Shown: positions 27,334-35,614 of the stretch, in pieces
How positions within the stretch are numbered: the stretch's first letter is position 1
Layout of the letters: the number at the start of each line of letters is the position of its first letter
NCBI RefSeq assembly: GCF_003234565.1
Contig: NZ_QKTU01000002.1
Coordinates: forward strand, 248,001-312,000
Direction: 5' to 3'
DNA from: Curtobacterium sp. MCBD17_013
GTDB lineage: Bacteria; Actinomycetota; Actinomycetes; Actinomycetales; Microbacteriaceae
DNA: 64,000 nucleotides
Notes under the pieces: generated by a model
Databases searched by the model: none
Told to the model about the DNA's origin: nothing
Seen by the model: the letters and a program-made list of their open reading frames with translations, nothing else
Translations under genes and position numbers: made by a program

Positions 27334-28191
27334 GGTCGCGGGCGACGGACGGGGCTCGACCGGCGGTCGGCCTGGGACCGGCGGCAACACCGGCACGATG
27401 CCATCGGCACCGTCCGCCACGAGGTCGGTCGGCTCGACGGACCCGCCGGGCAGCAGACGGCAGCCCCCGGCGTCCACGAGCAGCCGGGTCCGGACGGCGG
27501 GCGGCACGTCGGCGCGCGTCGGGGCGAGGACGACCCAGCCGAGCGCGCCCGGCGGACCGTGCCTGGGGTGCACGACGGCCACCGCGGTCCCGTCCGGCGT
27601 CCAGCCGAGCGCACCGGCGGGCGGCCGCCCGGCGGCCGGCAGGCCCGACACCACGTCGTCGCCCACGCTCCGGATCTCGACGTGCTCGCCTCCGGCGCCG
27701 TCGGCCAGCGCCGTCACGACCGCACGGAACACGGCGCGTGCGGCGACGCCCCGGCCGACGACCGCGAGGCCGCCGGCCACGTCGGCGACGACGGCGGACC
27801 AGCCGATGACCTCGTCAGGCACGCCGTCGACGCGGTCCCGCATCGCACCGATCCGGGGCGCTGCCCCGCTTCGCTCCGGCCGGTGACCGAGGAGCACGGG
27901 CAACCGACCGAGGTCCTGAGCATGCTGGGCACGGTCGATGTCGAGGCCGGGTGCGCCATCGGGAGTGGACGGTGCCGGACCCGCCCGCCCCGTCGGAGAC
28001 GGTCCGCCACCCGGCCGACGCGACGCCCAGCGGACGGCCACGAGCGCGGCTGTGGAGGCGATGACACCGACGATGCGGGAGACGGCGGCATCAGCCGTCC
28101 CCGAGAGCGCGGACACGGCGCTGCCCAGGGCGACCACCGCCGTGGCGAGGGCCAGGACGGCGCGGCCACGGCCCTCCTGACCGTTCTGCAT
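27172..28191 (-). CDS. Unrecognised protein with two N-terminal membrane segments
   Basis: 339 residues from the ATG at 28191. Two closely spaced hydrophobic segments (about 11-29 and 36-54) are followed by a Pro/Arg-rich linker and a soluble domain (about 110-270) containing VIGWSAVVADVAGGLAVVG and GALGWTPDGTAVAVVHP. Third codon positions are strongly G/C in this frame, unlike the opposite frame. The last 50 residues are polar and read through the end of the asparaginase gene on the other strand. The frame stays open up to 28653, but codon bias drops between 28192 and 28370, so I place the start at 28191. It is downstream of the FHA cluster and could belong to it. Function unknown. Confidence 0.6.
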   Translation of the reverse strand: MQNGQEGRGRAVLALATAVVALGSAVSALSGTADAAVSRIVGVIASTAALVAVRWASRRPGGGPSPTGRAGPAPSTPDGAPGLDIDRAQHAQDLGRLPVLLGHRPERSGAAPRIGAMRDRVDGVPDEVIGWSAVVADVAGGLAVVGRGVAARAVFRAVVTALADGAGGEHVEIRSVGDDVVSGLPAAGRPPAGALGWTPDGTAVAVVHPRHGPPGALGWVVLAPTRADVPPAVRTRLLVDAGGCRLLPGGSVEPTDLVADGADGIVPVLPPVPGRPPVEPRPSPATSGHEAAPGPHAPDALPTTEDRRDGRRDDGARVVGVDHAGTGEQRQRRERAGAL

Positions 28192-28718
28192 GGCACGAGC
28201 GTGACGCACACCGGACGCGACCCCGGCACCGAGGGGGGCGCGCGGTGTGGGACCTCCGGATCCCCGCCGTCTGTGGAGGAGGAGCGTCGCGGGTCCTGAC
28301 CTCGCGTGTTCTCGGATCCGGTCGTCGGCAGGGTCGACACCGCGACCCGTACGTGGACGCCGAGCCGCGTCGGGAGGGTTCAGGCCGCGTGCCCCTGGTC
28401 CCCGGTAGTGGGGCTCGACGATCGCGCGCGAGGCCGCGCCGACGTGCTCGTGTGCGACCATCGCGGCATCGACGCCCTCGACGCCCTCGGCGCCCTCGAC
28501 GGACGAGCTCTTGTACAGGGTCGGCTGATGCGCCCGCGACGAACGCCCCGCCGATCGGGAGCCCTCGAGCGCGCGATGGCGGAAGCGCGGATCGACCGCT
28601 CGGTGGAACCGACCGCGGATCGCCGGGACGAAGGCCGAGTCGAGGGACACCACGACGCCAGCACGTCATCCCGGCCCCCGAAGGCCCCGTCCGCTCCGCC
28701 CGACGCGGCGCCGTCCGC
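28192..28718. other. Long intergenic stretch without a supported gene
   Basis: 527 bp between the zinc-ribbon FHA gene and the unrecognised membrane gene. The minus frame in register with the downstream gene stays open across it, with high third-position G/C from about 28371 to 28653, so an N-terminal extension cannot be excluded. Three copies of a 9-bp unit (GACGCCCTC-like) lie at 28470-28500. No RNA gene or convincing terminator was seen. Confidence 0.5.
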
Positions 28719-30764
28719 CTACTGCACCAGGAAGAACTGCTCGCCGATGTCGACCCGCGCCCCGCGCTCGACTCGGTAGCGGCGTCCGGGCTCACACCGG
28801 CGGATGCTGCCGTCGATGTGCCGGATCACCGTGCCGTTGCCGGAGAACCGGTCGGACACCCACAGGTCGTCGCCCTCCCGCCCCAACTCGAGGTGCGTCT
28901 TCGACACCGACTTGCCGGGGTCGACGATCGTGATGACCTCGTCGATCCGCTCACCCGGCTCGGGCCGCGGGAGGCGTCCGAGCAGCCCGGAACCGACGAG
29001 TCCGACCCGCTCGCCCGTGCTGAAGTGCAGGACGACGGGAGCGCGCTGGGGCGAACGGGCGACGATGCGTGTCGCCTCGACGTCCTCGCCGTCATCGTCC
29101 TGCCGCCGTCGGCTCCACGTGCGGAGGGTGTCCTCGGCGACGGGCGACGGTGGGATGGGCGGGAGCGTCGGGCGCAGCGGTGCGGCCGCGGGCGGCTCGT
29201 CGAGGCGACCCGGCATCGGCGGGAGGTCGTCCGACGGCGCTGAGGCGGCGTGTCCGGCACGCATCCGGGACGCCGGATCCGGCACGTCAAGGGGTGCTGC
29301 GTCTCCGGAGTCGGCCTGCGGCAGCGGCTGCGCGTCAGCCACGTGGTCCGCGTCGGCGACCTGGTCCGGGTCGGTGACCTGGTCCGGGTCGCCCTGGTCC
29401 GCCTCGGCGTCCTGGTCCGCCTCGGCGTCCTGGGGCGCGTCGGCCTGGGACGCGTCGGTGTCCTGGTCGGGGTCGGGAGCGTCTACAGCGTCGGACCCGG
29501 CGTCGGTACTGGCCTCGTCCGCGCTCCCGGACACGGGGTCCGAGTCGTCCACGATCGACCAGTCGGGTCGCTCCATCGGGAGCGGCACCACGGGGCCCGT
29601 GTACGCCGCGGTCACGGCCGGCACGACGGCGCCGCACTCCTCGCAGAAGATGTCGTCCGGCTCGAGGGGGTGCCCGCACACGTGGCACGTCGCTCCCTGC
29701 GCTCCCGGCGCCACGAGCGGCACGGGGCGTGGCGCGACGCGCCGCTCCGGGAAGGGCATGATGACCGCGGTGTCGCCCGGTCCCGGGACGTCCGTGGTGA
29801 CGCGGGCTGCCCGGGATCGCGAGTCGTCGTCCCGGGTGCGATCGTCCTGGCCACGGGCGTTCCCGCGGCCCTCGAGTCCGTCGTGACCCTCTGCATGGCC
29901 GTGCCCCTCGGATCCGTCCTGACCCGCGGCCGCGTCATGACCGCTCGCGGCTGCGTCATGACCGCGCCCGGCGTCGTCCGCACGGCCGTCCACGGCGGCG
30001 GGAGCGTCTCCCGCGTTCGAGCGCTCCCCCGGCACCGCGTCGTCGTCTCGGTCCACCGGGTCGGCTTCGGTGCCGGAAACGGCTGCGGTGTCGGCATCGT
30101 GGCCCGCATCAGCCGCTGCGGTGGGCCGGTTCCGCCCGACCCACCACGTGGGAGCGGCGGGTTCGGGAACGACCGGATCGGGGACGCGGCGCTGCGGCGT
30201 GGGCGGCGCGACGAGCGTCACCTCGGGGTCCTCGTCGAGCTGATCCGCCCGGGTGGCCGCACCGGGTGCGTCCACCGGAGCGCCGTCGCCGACCCGACCG
30301 GCCCGGTCGTCCGGGCGGTCGTCGACCGGAACGGGCCGGATGCGGTCCGGGTCGAGCGAGGGTTCCGTGGGTCGGCCGGCCCAGCTCGCGAGACCGCTGT
30401 CCGAGCCGTTCACATGGCTCGGTGCGCTCCGCGGCGCGAACCGACGGTCGCCGTCGTCGTCCGGGTCGTGCGGGCGCCGGATCTCGTCCCCACCGCGACC
30501 GGACTCGTCGCGCCGGTCGGACGCGCCCGTGAGCCAGGCACGCGTCGCGGGGTCGAGCGTGGTCTCCGGCAGCCAGGCATCGGCCGCGGGGTCCGGTCGC
30601 CCGGCCGAGGGGGCCGGCGGACGGAGCGGCGGTGGTTGCGGGGCGCGTCCGGGCTCCGGTTCGACGGAGCGACGTGCCGTCGCCACCGACACCGACCGAC
30701 CACACTCACCGCAGATGATGGCCCCGTCCGGGAGCGGCGATCCGCAGTGCTCACATCTGATCAC
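28719..30764 (-). CDS. Zinc-ribbon and FHA domain protein
   Basis: 681 residues in three parts. An N-terminal zinc ribbon uses C4, C7, C18 and C21. A second ribbon uses C360, C363, C374 and C377. The C-terminal FHA domain spans about 587-681 with RLPR, SVSKTHLEL and SGNGTVI, the expected phosphothreonine-binding positions. The linkers are disordered and acidic, including a repeat of Asp-Gln units around 430-475. Thr183, Thr332 and Thr565 sit in similar acidic-Thr-hydrophobic motifs. Start: GTG 30764 with GAGG 7 nt upstream. It is the last gene of the kinase/phosphatase cluster. It probably reads or scaffolds phosphorylated partners in the cytoplasm. Confidence 0.88.
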   Translation of the reverse strand: MIRCEHCGSPLPDGAIICGECGRSVSVATARRSVEPEPGRAPQPPPLRPPAPSAGRPDPAADAWLPETTLDPATRAWLTGASDRRDESGRGGDEIRRPHDPDDDGDRRFAPRSAPSHVNGSDSGLASWAGRPTEPSLDPDRIRPVPVDDRPDDRAGRVGDGAPVDAPGAATRADQLDEDPEVTLVAPPTPQRRVPDPVVPEPAAPTWWVGRNRPTAAADAGHDADTAAVSGTEADPVDRDDDAVPGERSNAGDAPAAVDGRADDAGRGHDAAASGHDAAAGQDGSEGHGHAEGHDGLEGRGNARGQDDRTRDDDSRSRAARVTTDVPGPGDTAVIMPFPERRVAPRPVPLVAPGAQGATCHVCGHPLEPDDIFCEECGAVVPAVTAAYTGPVVPLPMERPDWSIVDDSDPVSGSADEASTDAGSDAVDAPDPDQDTDASQADAPQDAEADQDAEADQGDPDQVTDPDQVADADHVADAQPLPQADSGDAAPLDVPDPASRMRAGHAASAPSDDLPPMPGRLDEPPAAAPLRPTLPPIPPSPVAEDTLRTWSRRRQDDDGEDVEATRIVARSPQRAPVVLHFSTGERVGLVGSGLLGRLPRPEPGERIDEVITIVDPGKSVSKTHLELGREGDDLWVSDRFSGNGTVIRHIDGSIRRCEPGRRYRVERGARVDIGEQFFLVQ
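29341..29475 (-). repeat. Imperfect acidic coding repeat in the zinc-ribbon FHA gene
   Basis: Tandem 12-18-bp units encode alternating Asp, Gln, Ala and Glu (DPDQVTDPDQVADADHVAD and similar). The region is low complexity, probably an extended acidic spacer between the second ribbon and the FHA domain. Confidence 0.75.
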
Positions 30765-30799
30765 TCGTGACCTCTGTCCTCGTTCGAACTCCCGCCATG

Positions 30800-33184
30800 C
30801 TACCCAGCGGAACCCGGCGTCGAGGACGACCGAGCCGGAGCGGACGCGCGCGGCGACCGTGGCCGACGGAGGGAACGGAGCGACGTGGCGGCCCGGAACC
30901 GCTGCCACCGCGTCCGGCCGTCCTGCAGCGCCCGCACCGCGGTGTCGGTCGCGGACCACATGCGGTCCGCCGTGGCACCGTCCGCGTCGGCGGGGCCGAA
31001 CACGACCCGGTCGGCGAGCGCGGCCAATCCCGCTGCCGCCGGGTCCGGTGCCATGCCCGCGACGTCCCGCCGTGTGGCCGCACGTCCGATCGGGACGCCT
31101 CGGTCGGTCAGGGCGTCGCGGTACTCGTCCCAGGCGCCGACGACCCGTGCGCGGCCCGTGGGAGCACGGCGGCGGCGACGTCGACGCAGGCGTTTGCGGG
31201 CGACGACCACGGCGAACGGCAGTGCGACGAGCGCCGCGACGGCCAGCACCCCGATGACCCAGGGCAGCGCCGCCAGCAGGATCCGGAGCCACAGCGGCGC
31301 CTCCGGCGGGGTACCGCGGTCGCTCTGTGGCGGGGTCTGGGTGTCCTGGTCCTCCTGTGCCGCGGGCGGTGGCGGGACGACCGTCTCGGGTCGCGTGACG
31401 GGCTGCGGGGTCTGGTCCTGGTCCTCGGGGATCGCCCGGACGGGCGGGTTCGGGTCGATCATGACCCAGCCGTACTGGGCGGTGTCGACCTCGATCCGAG
31501 CAGTGACGTCCGAACCGCGGAAGGTCATCCGACCGGTGTCGACGCGGTCGGCCCCGGAACCGCCCGACGGGAACCCGAGGACCACCCGTGCCGGGAACCC
31601 GAGGTCCTGCGCCATGAGGGACGCGGCGACGGCGTACTGTTCGCCGTCCCCGATCATGAGCGGCGCGGTGAGGAGCTCGGTGATGCGGTCGGCACCATGG
31701 CCCGAACGGCTCGGTCGGTCGTCGCCCACACCGTGGCTGACGTACCCGTGCGTGCGCAGCGCCGCGATCACCGCTGCGAGCTTGCGACCCGTGCCGGTGA
31801 CGCCCTTCGTCGTCGCGGCGACGGTGTCCGACACGGCCTCGGGGACCTGTGTCGGGGTCGGGACCCGAGCAGCACCGGGGCGCGCGCCGGCGAGCTCCGC
31901 TGCGGACGGTCGGGCGGGGACCACCGCGGTCAGCGAGTAGGCGGTCCCGCGGCCCACTCCGCCGATGACGGCCGCGGTGCCGGTGCTCCGGTCGTAGTAG
32001 AACGCGTTCCGTTCGGCATCGGCGTGGGAGCCGGTGAACCGGATCTGTTCGAGGTCACCGACCGTGGGCACCCAGACCCCGCCGTACCCGCGTACCTGCA
32101 CGTCGACGTGCACCCGGCGGCCTCGGACACCGCTCGTGTCGACGGACGTCGGGACCCGACTGAACGTGCCGGACGCGGAGGCACCCGACGGCCCGCCGAC
32201 GGAGTACACGACGCCGTCGTAGGTGTCGAGCGTCGCGATCCGGACGAAACCGTCGGCCGGGAGCCCGGTGACGGTGAGCTGCGGGGCGTCCGCGGTTCCC
32301 GCCTCCTCGTACGCGCGGAACCCGCTCAACGGGCTGACGTAGTCGCGGGGGTCGAACGGCGGGACGACGCTGCTCCGTGCGACGCGGCGGTCGGCGTGCG
32401 GGGTCGCGAGCACCCCGACCCCACTCGCGAGGACCCCGGCGGCGACGATGGTCGCGAGTCCCACGAGCGACGGGCGCACGATCGACCGACCGACGTGGAC
32501 CCGGCTCCCGGCGGTCCCCGCGACCGCGACCGCGCGACGCACCCGCCGGGACACGAGCGCCCACGCCAGGGCCGCCCCCACGAGCACGACGCCGGACACC
32601 ACGGGGTAGGCGAGCCGCGTGGGGCCGACGAGGACGCCGACCGCGAAGAACGCGAGCGGTGGGAGCGCCGCGATCTCCGGACGGGGCGTCCGGACGGCGA
32701 TGGTCACGCCGACGACGACGACGACGAGCGCGGACGCGAAGTAGGGCACGAGGAGCGCCTCGTAGTCGCCCACCGGCGGCCCGATGGTGAGCAGGCGCTT
32801 CCACCCGAGGGCGACCGATGAGAACAGGTCCACGAGACCGGCCGGAGTCGGCAGGACCCCGGCTGCCTCGGTCGGGACCGCGGCGGGCACGCCGACGAGG
32901 GTGAACGCCGCCACCGTCAGCGCCAGGAGCACCGGGCCGGGGAGGCGCCACCACGAGCCCGCCAGCGCGATCAGCGCCCCGGCGACCACCGCCGCGACGC
33001 CGGCCCCCACCATGGCGGACGACCGGTAGAGCGGCCACCACGCGACACTCGCGAGGCCCACGAGCAGCACGACCACGAGCGTGCCGCCGACGACGCGCAG
33101 GACCGCGGGGCGCCGCTGCCGGCGCTCGCGCTCCGCCCGGCGCGAGGAGACGTCGGCGGCGGCCGCGACCGGCTGGGCGCTCAC
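30800..33184 (-). CDS. Transglutaminase-like membrane protein lacking catalytic residues
   Basis: 794 residues. About six to seven N-terminal membrane segments, then an extracytoplasmic transglutaminase-like domain (about 440-590), one more membrane segment (about 635-660) and an Arg-rich cytoplasmic tail: the layout of TgpA-type proteins. The fold signature is visible (LMIGDGEQYAVAASLMAQDLG, PARVVLGFPSG, YGWVMIDPNPP), but the catalytic Cys position is Gly514 and the His position is Thr561; Asp577 remains. It is therefore probably a binding or structural module. Its GTG overlaps the DUF58 stop by 4 bp. Together with MoxR and DUF58 it forms the common MoxR-DUF58-TGase trio. Confidence 0.9.
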   Translation of the reverse strand: MSAQPVAAAADVSSRRAERERRQRRPAVLRVVGGTLVVVLLVGLASVAWWPLYRSSAMVGAGVAAVVAGALIALAGSWWRLPGPVLLALTVAAFTLVGVPAAVPTEAAGVLPTPAGLVDLFSSVALGWKRLLTIGPPVGDYEALLVPYFASALVVVVVGVTIAVRTPRPEIAALPPLAFFAVGVLVGPTRLAYPVVSGVVLVGAALAWALVSRRVRRAVAVAGTAGSRVHVGRSIVRPSLVGLATIVAAGVLASGVGVLATPHADRRVARSSVVPPFDPRDYVSPLSGFRAYEEAGTADAPQLTVTGLPADGFVRIATLDTYDGVVYSVGGPSGASASGTFSRVPTSVDTSGVRGRRVHVDVQVRGYGGVWVPTVGDLEQIRFTGSHADAERNAFYYDRSTGTAAVIGGVGRGTAYSLTAVVPARPSAAELAGARPGAARVPTPTQVPEAVSDTVAATTKGVTGTGRKLAAVIAALRTHGYVSHGVGDDRPSRSGHGADRITELLTAPLMIGDGEQYAVAASLMAQDLGFPARVVLGFPSGGSGADRVDTGRMTFRGSDVTARIEVDTAQYGWVMIDPNPPVRAIPEDQDQTPQPVTRPETVVPPPPAAQEDQDTQTPPQSDRGTPPEAPLWLRILLAALPWVIGVLAVAALVALPFAVVVARKRLRRRRRRRAPTGRARVVGAWDEYRDALTDRGVPIGRAATRRDVAGMAPDPAAAGLAALADRVVFGPADADGATADRMWSATDTAVRALQDGRTRWQRFRAATSLRSLRRPRSPRASAPARSSSTPGSAG

Positions 33185-34599
33185 GCCGCTGCCGATCGTC
33201 GCAGGGCGTGCCGGAGGTCTTCGAGGTACCCGATCGTGATGACGGTGAGTCCGGGCACCCGGACGACACGGGGCGGCGACTCGGTCTCGCAGATCACCGC
33301 GACGACCTCGACGCCGACGGGGAACCGGGTCGCGGCGAGCCGCAGCGCACCGAGTCCGACGGCGGAGCCCACGACGAGGAAGGCGACGGACGTCCCGACG
33401 CTGTCGTCACCGACGATCCGGGCCACCTCGCTGGTGGGCAGGGAGGCATCGGAGGCCGCGACGCGCGCGAAGTCGTCGAGCAGCAGCGACGGCGATCGTG
33501 TCGTCAGCGGGTGCACCGCGTACACCCGACGCCGCGCGAACTCCGGTGTCCGCGCTGACACGACCACGGTGACCTCGCGACCGTCGCGGATGGCGCGGTC
33601 GCCGAGGGACGCCGCAGCGCTCACGGCGAGCTCGAACTCGTCGTCGTCGCCGAACTCGCTCCGGGCCGTCCCGAGCGCGACCACGAGGTGCGATCGGCGT
33701 GTCTCCTCGAACTGACGGACCATGAGCGCGCCGGTCTTGGCGGTCGACTTCCAGTGCACCGTGCGCGGGTCGTCGCCCGGCTGGTACTCGCGGATGGCGT
33801 GGAACGCGATGTCCGCGGGCGACAGGTCGCGCGTGACCTGCCCTTCGAGGTCGCGGACGAGACCGGTGCTGGTGGACGGGATCGCGATCGTGCGCGGGTG
33901 CACGATCACCTGCTCCCGCTGCGTCCAGACGACCTCGCGTCGGACGAGGCCGACCGGGTCGGCACGGACGCCCCGGACGGGCCCGACGTCGAGGACGCCG
34001 CGGCGGAGGGTCGGGACCGGGACCTCCCGCTCGACCGTGTCCTGCGGGGCGATGCCCGGCAACGCGACGTCGACGAGTCCGGGTCCGACGGGGACCTCGA
34101 CGCTCGTGGCGATCGTGGGCACGCGGCCCGGGTTCTCCGCCGTGATCCGGACCGTGGCCGTGCCCCCCACCGCGACCCTGCGGGTGGGCAGGTGCATCCG
34201 GACGGCCAGGCGCGACCGCCCGACCAACGCGACGAGCGCCACGACCGCGAGCACGACACCGGTCCAGCCGACGGCGACGACCTCACGCAGCCCGTACCGG
34301 TACCCGAGGACGAGCGCGACCGCCGTGAGCACCGCCACGGTCCAGCCGAGTCCGGTGACGACCGACGCGACCTGCCCCCCGACCCGCGCGCCGAGCCTCC
34401 CGACCGCTCGTGCGAGACGCGCCGCGCCCGCCACGGCGTCCGCCACCCCGCCTCGGGAGCCGCCGACCAGGTGGGTGCGCGCGTTCGTCGCGCCGAGCGT
34501 CGCGGTCCGTTCGACGCCCGGGCGACGCGACCGGGTCCCTCCCGGTCGACGGGACGCCGTCCCGGTCGGGGCCCGGTCGCGGGTGGCGCGGTCGGTCAC
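33181..34599 (-). CDS. DUF58 domain-containing protein
   Basis: 472 residues. A basic disordered N-terminus precedes two membrane segments (about 80-100 and 105-125). The DUF58 signature YQPGDDPRTVHWKSTAKTG and VRQFEE lies in the C-terminal half, which resembles a von Willebrand A fold. Proteins of this family are partners of MoxR AAA ATPases. It overlaps moxR and the transglutaminase-like gene by 4 bp each, so the three are translationally coupled. Confidence 0.93.
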   Translation of the reverse strand: MTDRATRDRAPTGTASRRPGGTRSRRPGVERTATLGATNARTHLVGGSRGGVADAVAGAARLARAVGRLGARVGGQVASVVTGLGWTVAVLTAVALVLGYRYGLREVVAVGWTGVVLAVVALVALVGRSRLAVRMHLPTRRVAVGGTATVRITAENPGRVPTIATSVEVPVGPGLVDVALPGIAPQDTVEREVPVPTLRRGVLDVGPVRGVRADPVGLVRREVVWTQREQVIVHPRTIAIPSTSTGLVRDLEGQVTRDLSPADIAFHAIREYQPGDDPRTVHWKSTAKTGALMVRQFEETRRSHLVVALGTARSEFGDDDEFELAVSAAASLGDRAIRDGREVTVVVSARTPEFARRRVYAVHPLTTRSPSLLLDDFARVAASDASLPTSEVARIVGDDSVGTSVAFLVVGSAVGLGALRLAATRFPVGVEVVAVICETESPPRVVRVPGLTVITIGYLEDLRHALRRSAAA

Positions 34600-35567
34600 G
34601 GAGCCACCCGGTCCACGGGCGGCGGTGTCTCGACCACGAGCTGCGCGACGACGCTCGTCGTGCTGACACCGTCGAACTCCGCCTCGGCGTCGAGCACGAT
34701 CCGGTGTGCCAGGACCGGCTCGGCCAGCGCCTTGACGTCGTCGGGGGTCACGTAGTGCCGTCCGCTGAGCGCGGCGAAGACGCGGGCTGCTCGCATGAGC
34801 CCCATCGCGCCCCGCACGCTGACGCCGAGACGCACCTCACTCGCCGCTCGGGTCCCGTCGACGAGTCGCGCGACGTAGTCCGCGATGACGGGGTCGACGT
34901 GGACGGTGCGGGCGAGCGCGGCCATCTCGGTGATCGTGGCGGCGGGCACGACGCTCGCGAGCGGCACCGACGCGGAGGGTGCGGACGGGGTCTCGAGGAT
35001 CCGCACGGTCGCCGCGTGGTCCGGGTACCCGATCGACGTCTTCATGAGGAAGCGGTCGAGCTGTGCCTCGGGCAGACGGTAGGTTCCCGCCTGTTCGATC
35101 GGGTTCTGCGTGGCGATGACCATGAACGGTGCGGCGAGACGATGCGTCACCCCGTCCACGGTCACGGCGGACTCCTCCATCGCCTCGAGGAGCGCGGACT
35201 GTGTCTTCGGGCTCGCCCGGTTGATCTCGTCGGCGAGCACGACGTTGGCGAACACCGGACCGCGGTGGAACTCGAACTCGCTCGTGCGCTGGTCGTACAC
35301 GCTGATGCCCGTGATGTCGCCCGGCAGCAGGTCGGGCGTGAACTGGATCCGGGCAGTCGAACCCTGCACGCTCTGCGCGAGCGCTCGGGCCATGCTCGTC
35401 TTGCCCGTGCCCGGGACGTCCTCGAGCAGCAGGTGCCCCTCGCTCAGCATCGCCGTCACCGCGAGTCGGATCACGAAGGTCTTGCCGAGCAGCACCTGCT
35501 CGACGTTCGTGACGATGCGGCCGGCGACGTCGGCGAACCAGGTCGCCTGCTCGGGGGTCATGCTCAT
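34596..35567 (-). CDS. MoxR family AAA ATPase
   Basis: 323 residues, full length for MoxR. Walker A EDVPGTGKTSMARALA, Walker B VLADEINRASPKTQSALLEAMEE and the sensor region ATQNPIEQAGTYRLPEAQLDRFL are all intact. MoxR proteins act as chaperone-like ATPases that mature or insert partner complexes, usually with vWA or DUF58 proteins. It is 47 bp downstream of the giant Ig/Fn3 gene. Confidence 0.95.
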   Translation of the reverse strand: MSMTPEQATWFADVAGRIVTNVEQVLLGKTFVIRLAVTAMLSEGHLLLEDVPGTGKTSMARALAQSVQGSTARIQFTPDLLPGDITGISVYDQRTSEFEFHRGPVFANVVLADEINRASPKTQSALLEAMEESAVTVDGVTHRLAAPFMVIATQNPIEQAGTYRLPEAQLDRFLMKTSIGYPDHAATVRILETPSAPSASVPLASVVPAATITEMAALARTVHVDPVIADYVARLVDGTRAASEVRLGVSVRGAMGLMRAARVFAALSGRHYVTPDDVKALAEPVLAHRIVLDAEAEFDGVSTTSVVAQLVVETPPPVDRVAP

Positions 35568-35614
35568 GCGGATGTCGTTCCTCTGCGGTGGTGGTGACGT
35601 CGGTCACGCGCCGT

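Noticed and set aside
28306-28779. A 157-codon plus-strand open frame in the gap
   Set aside because: Runs into the FHA coding sequence on the other strand, no ribosome binding site, no similarity I can recognise.
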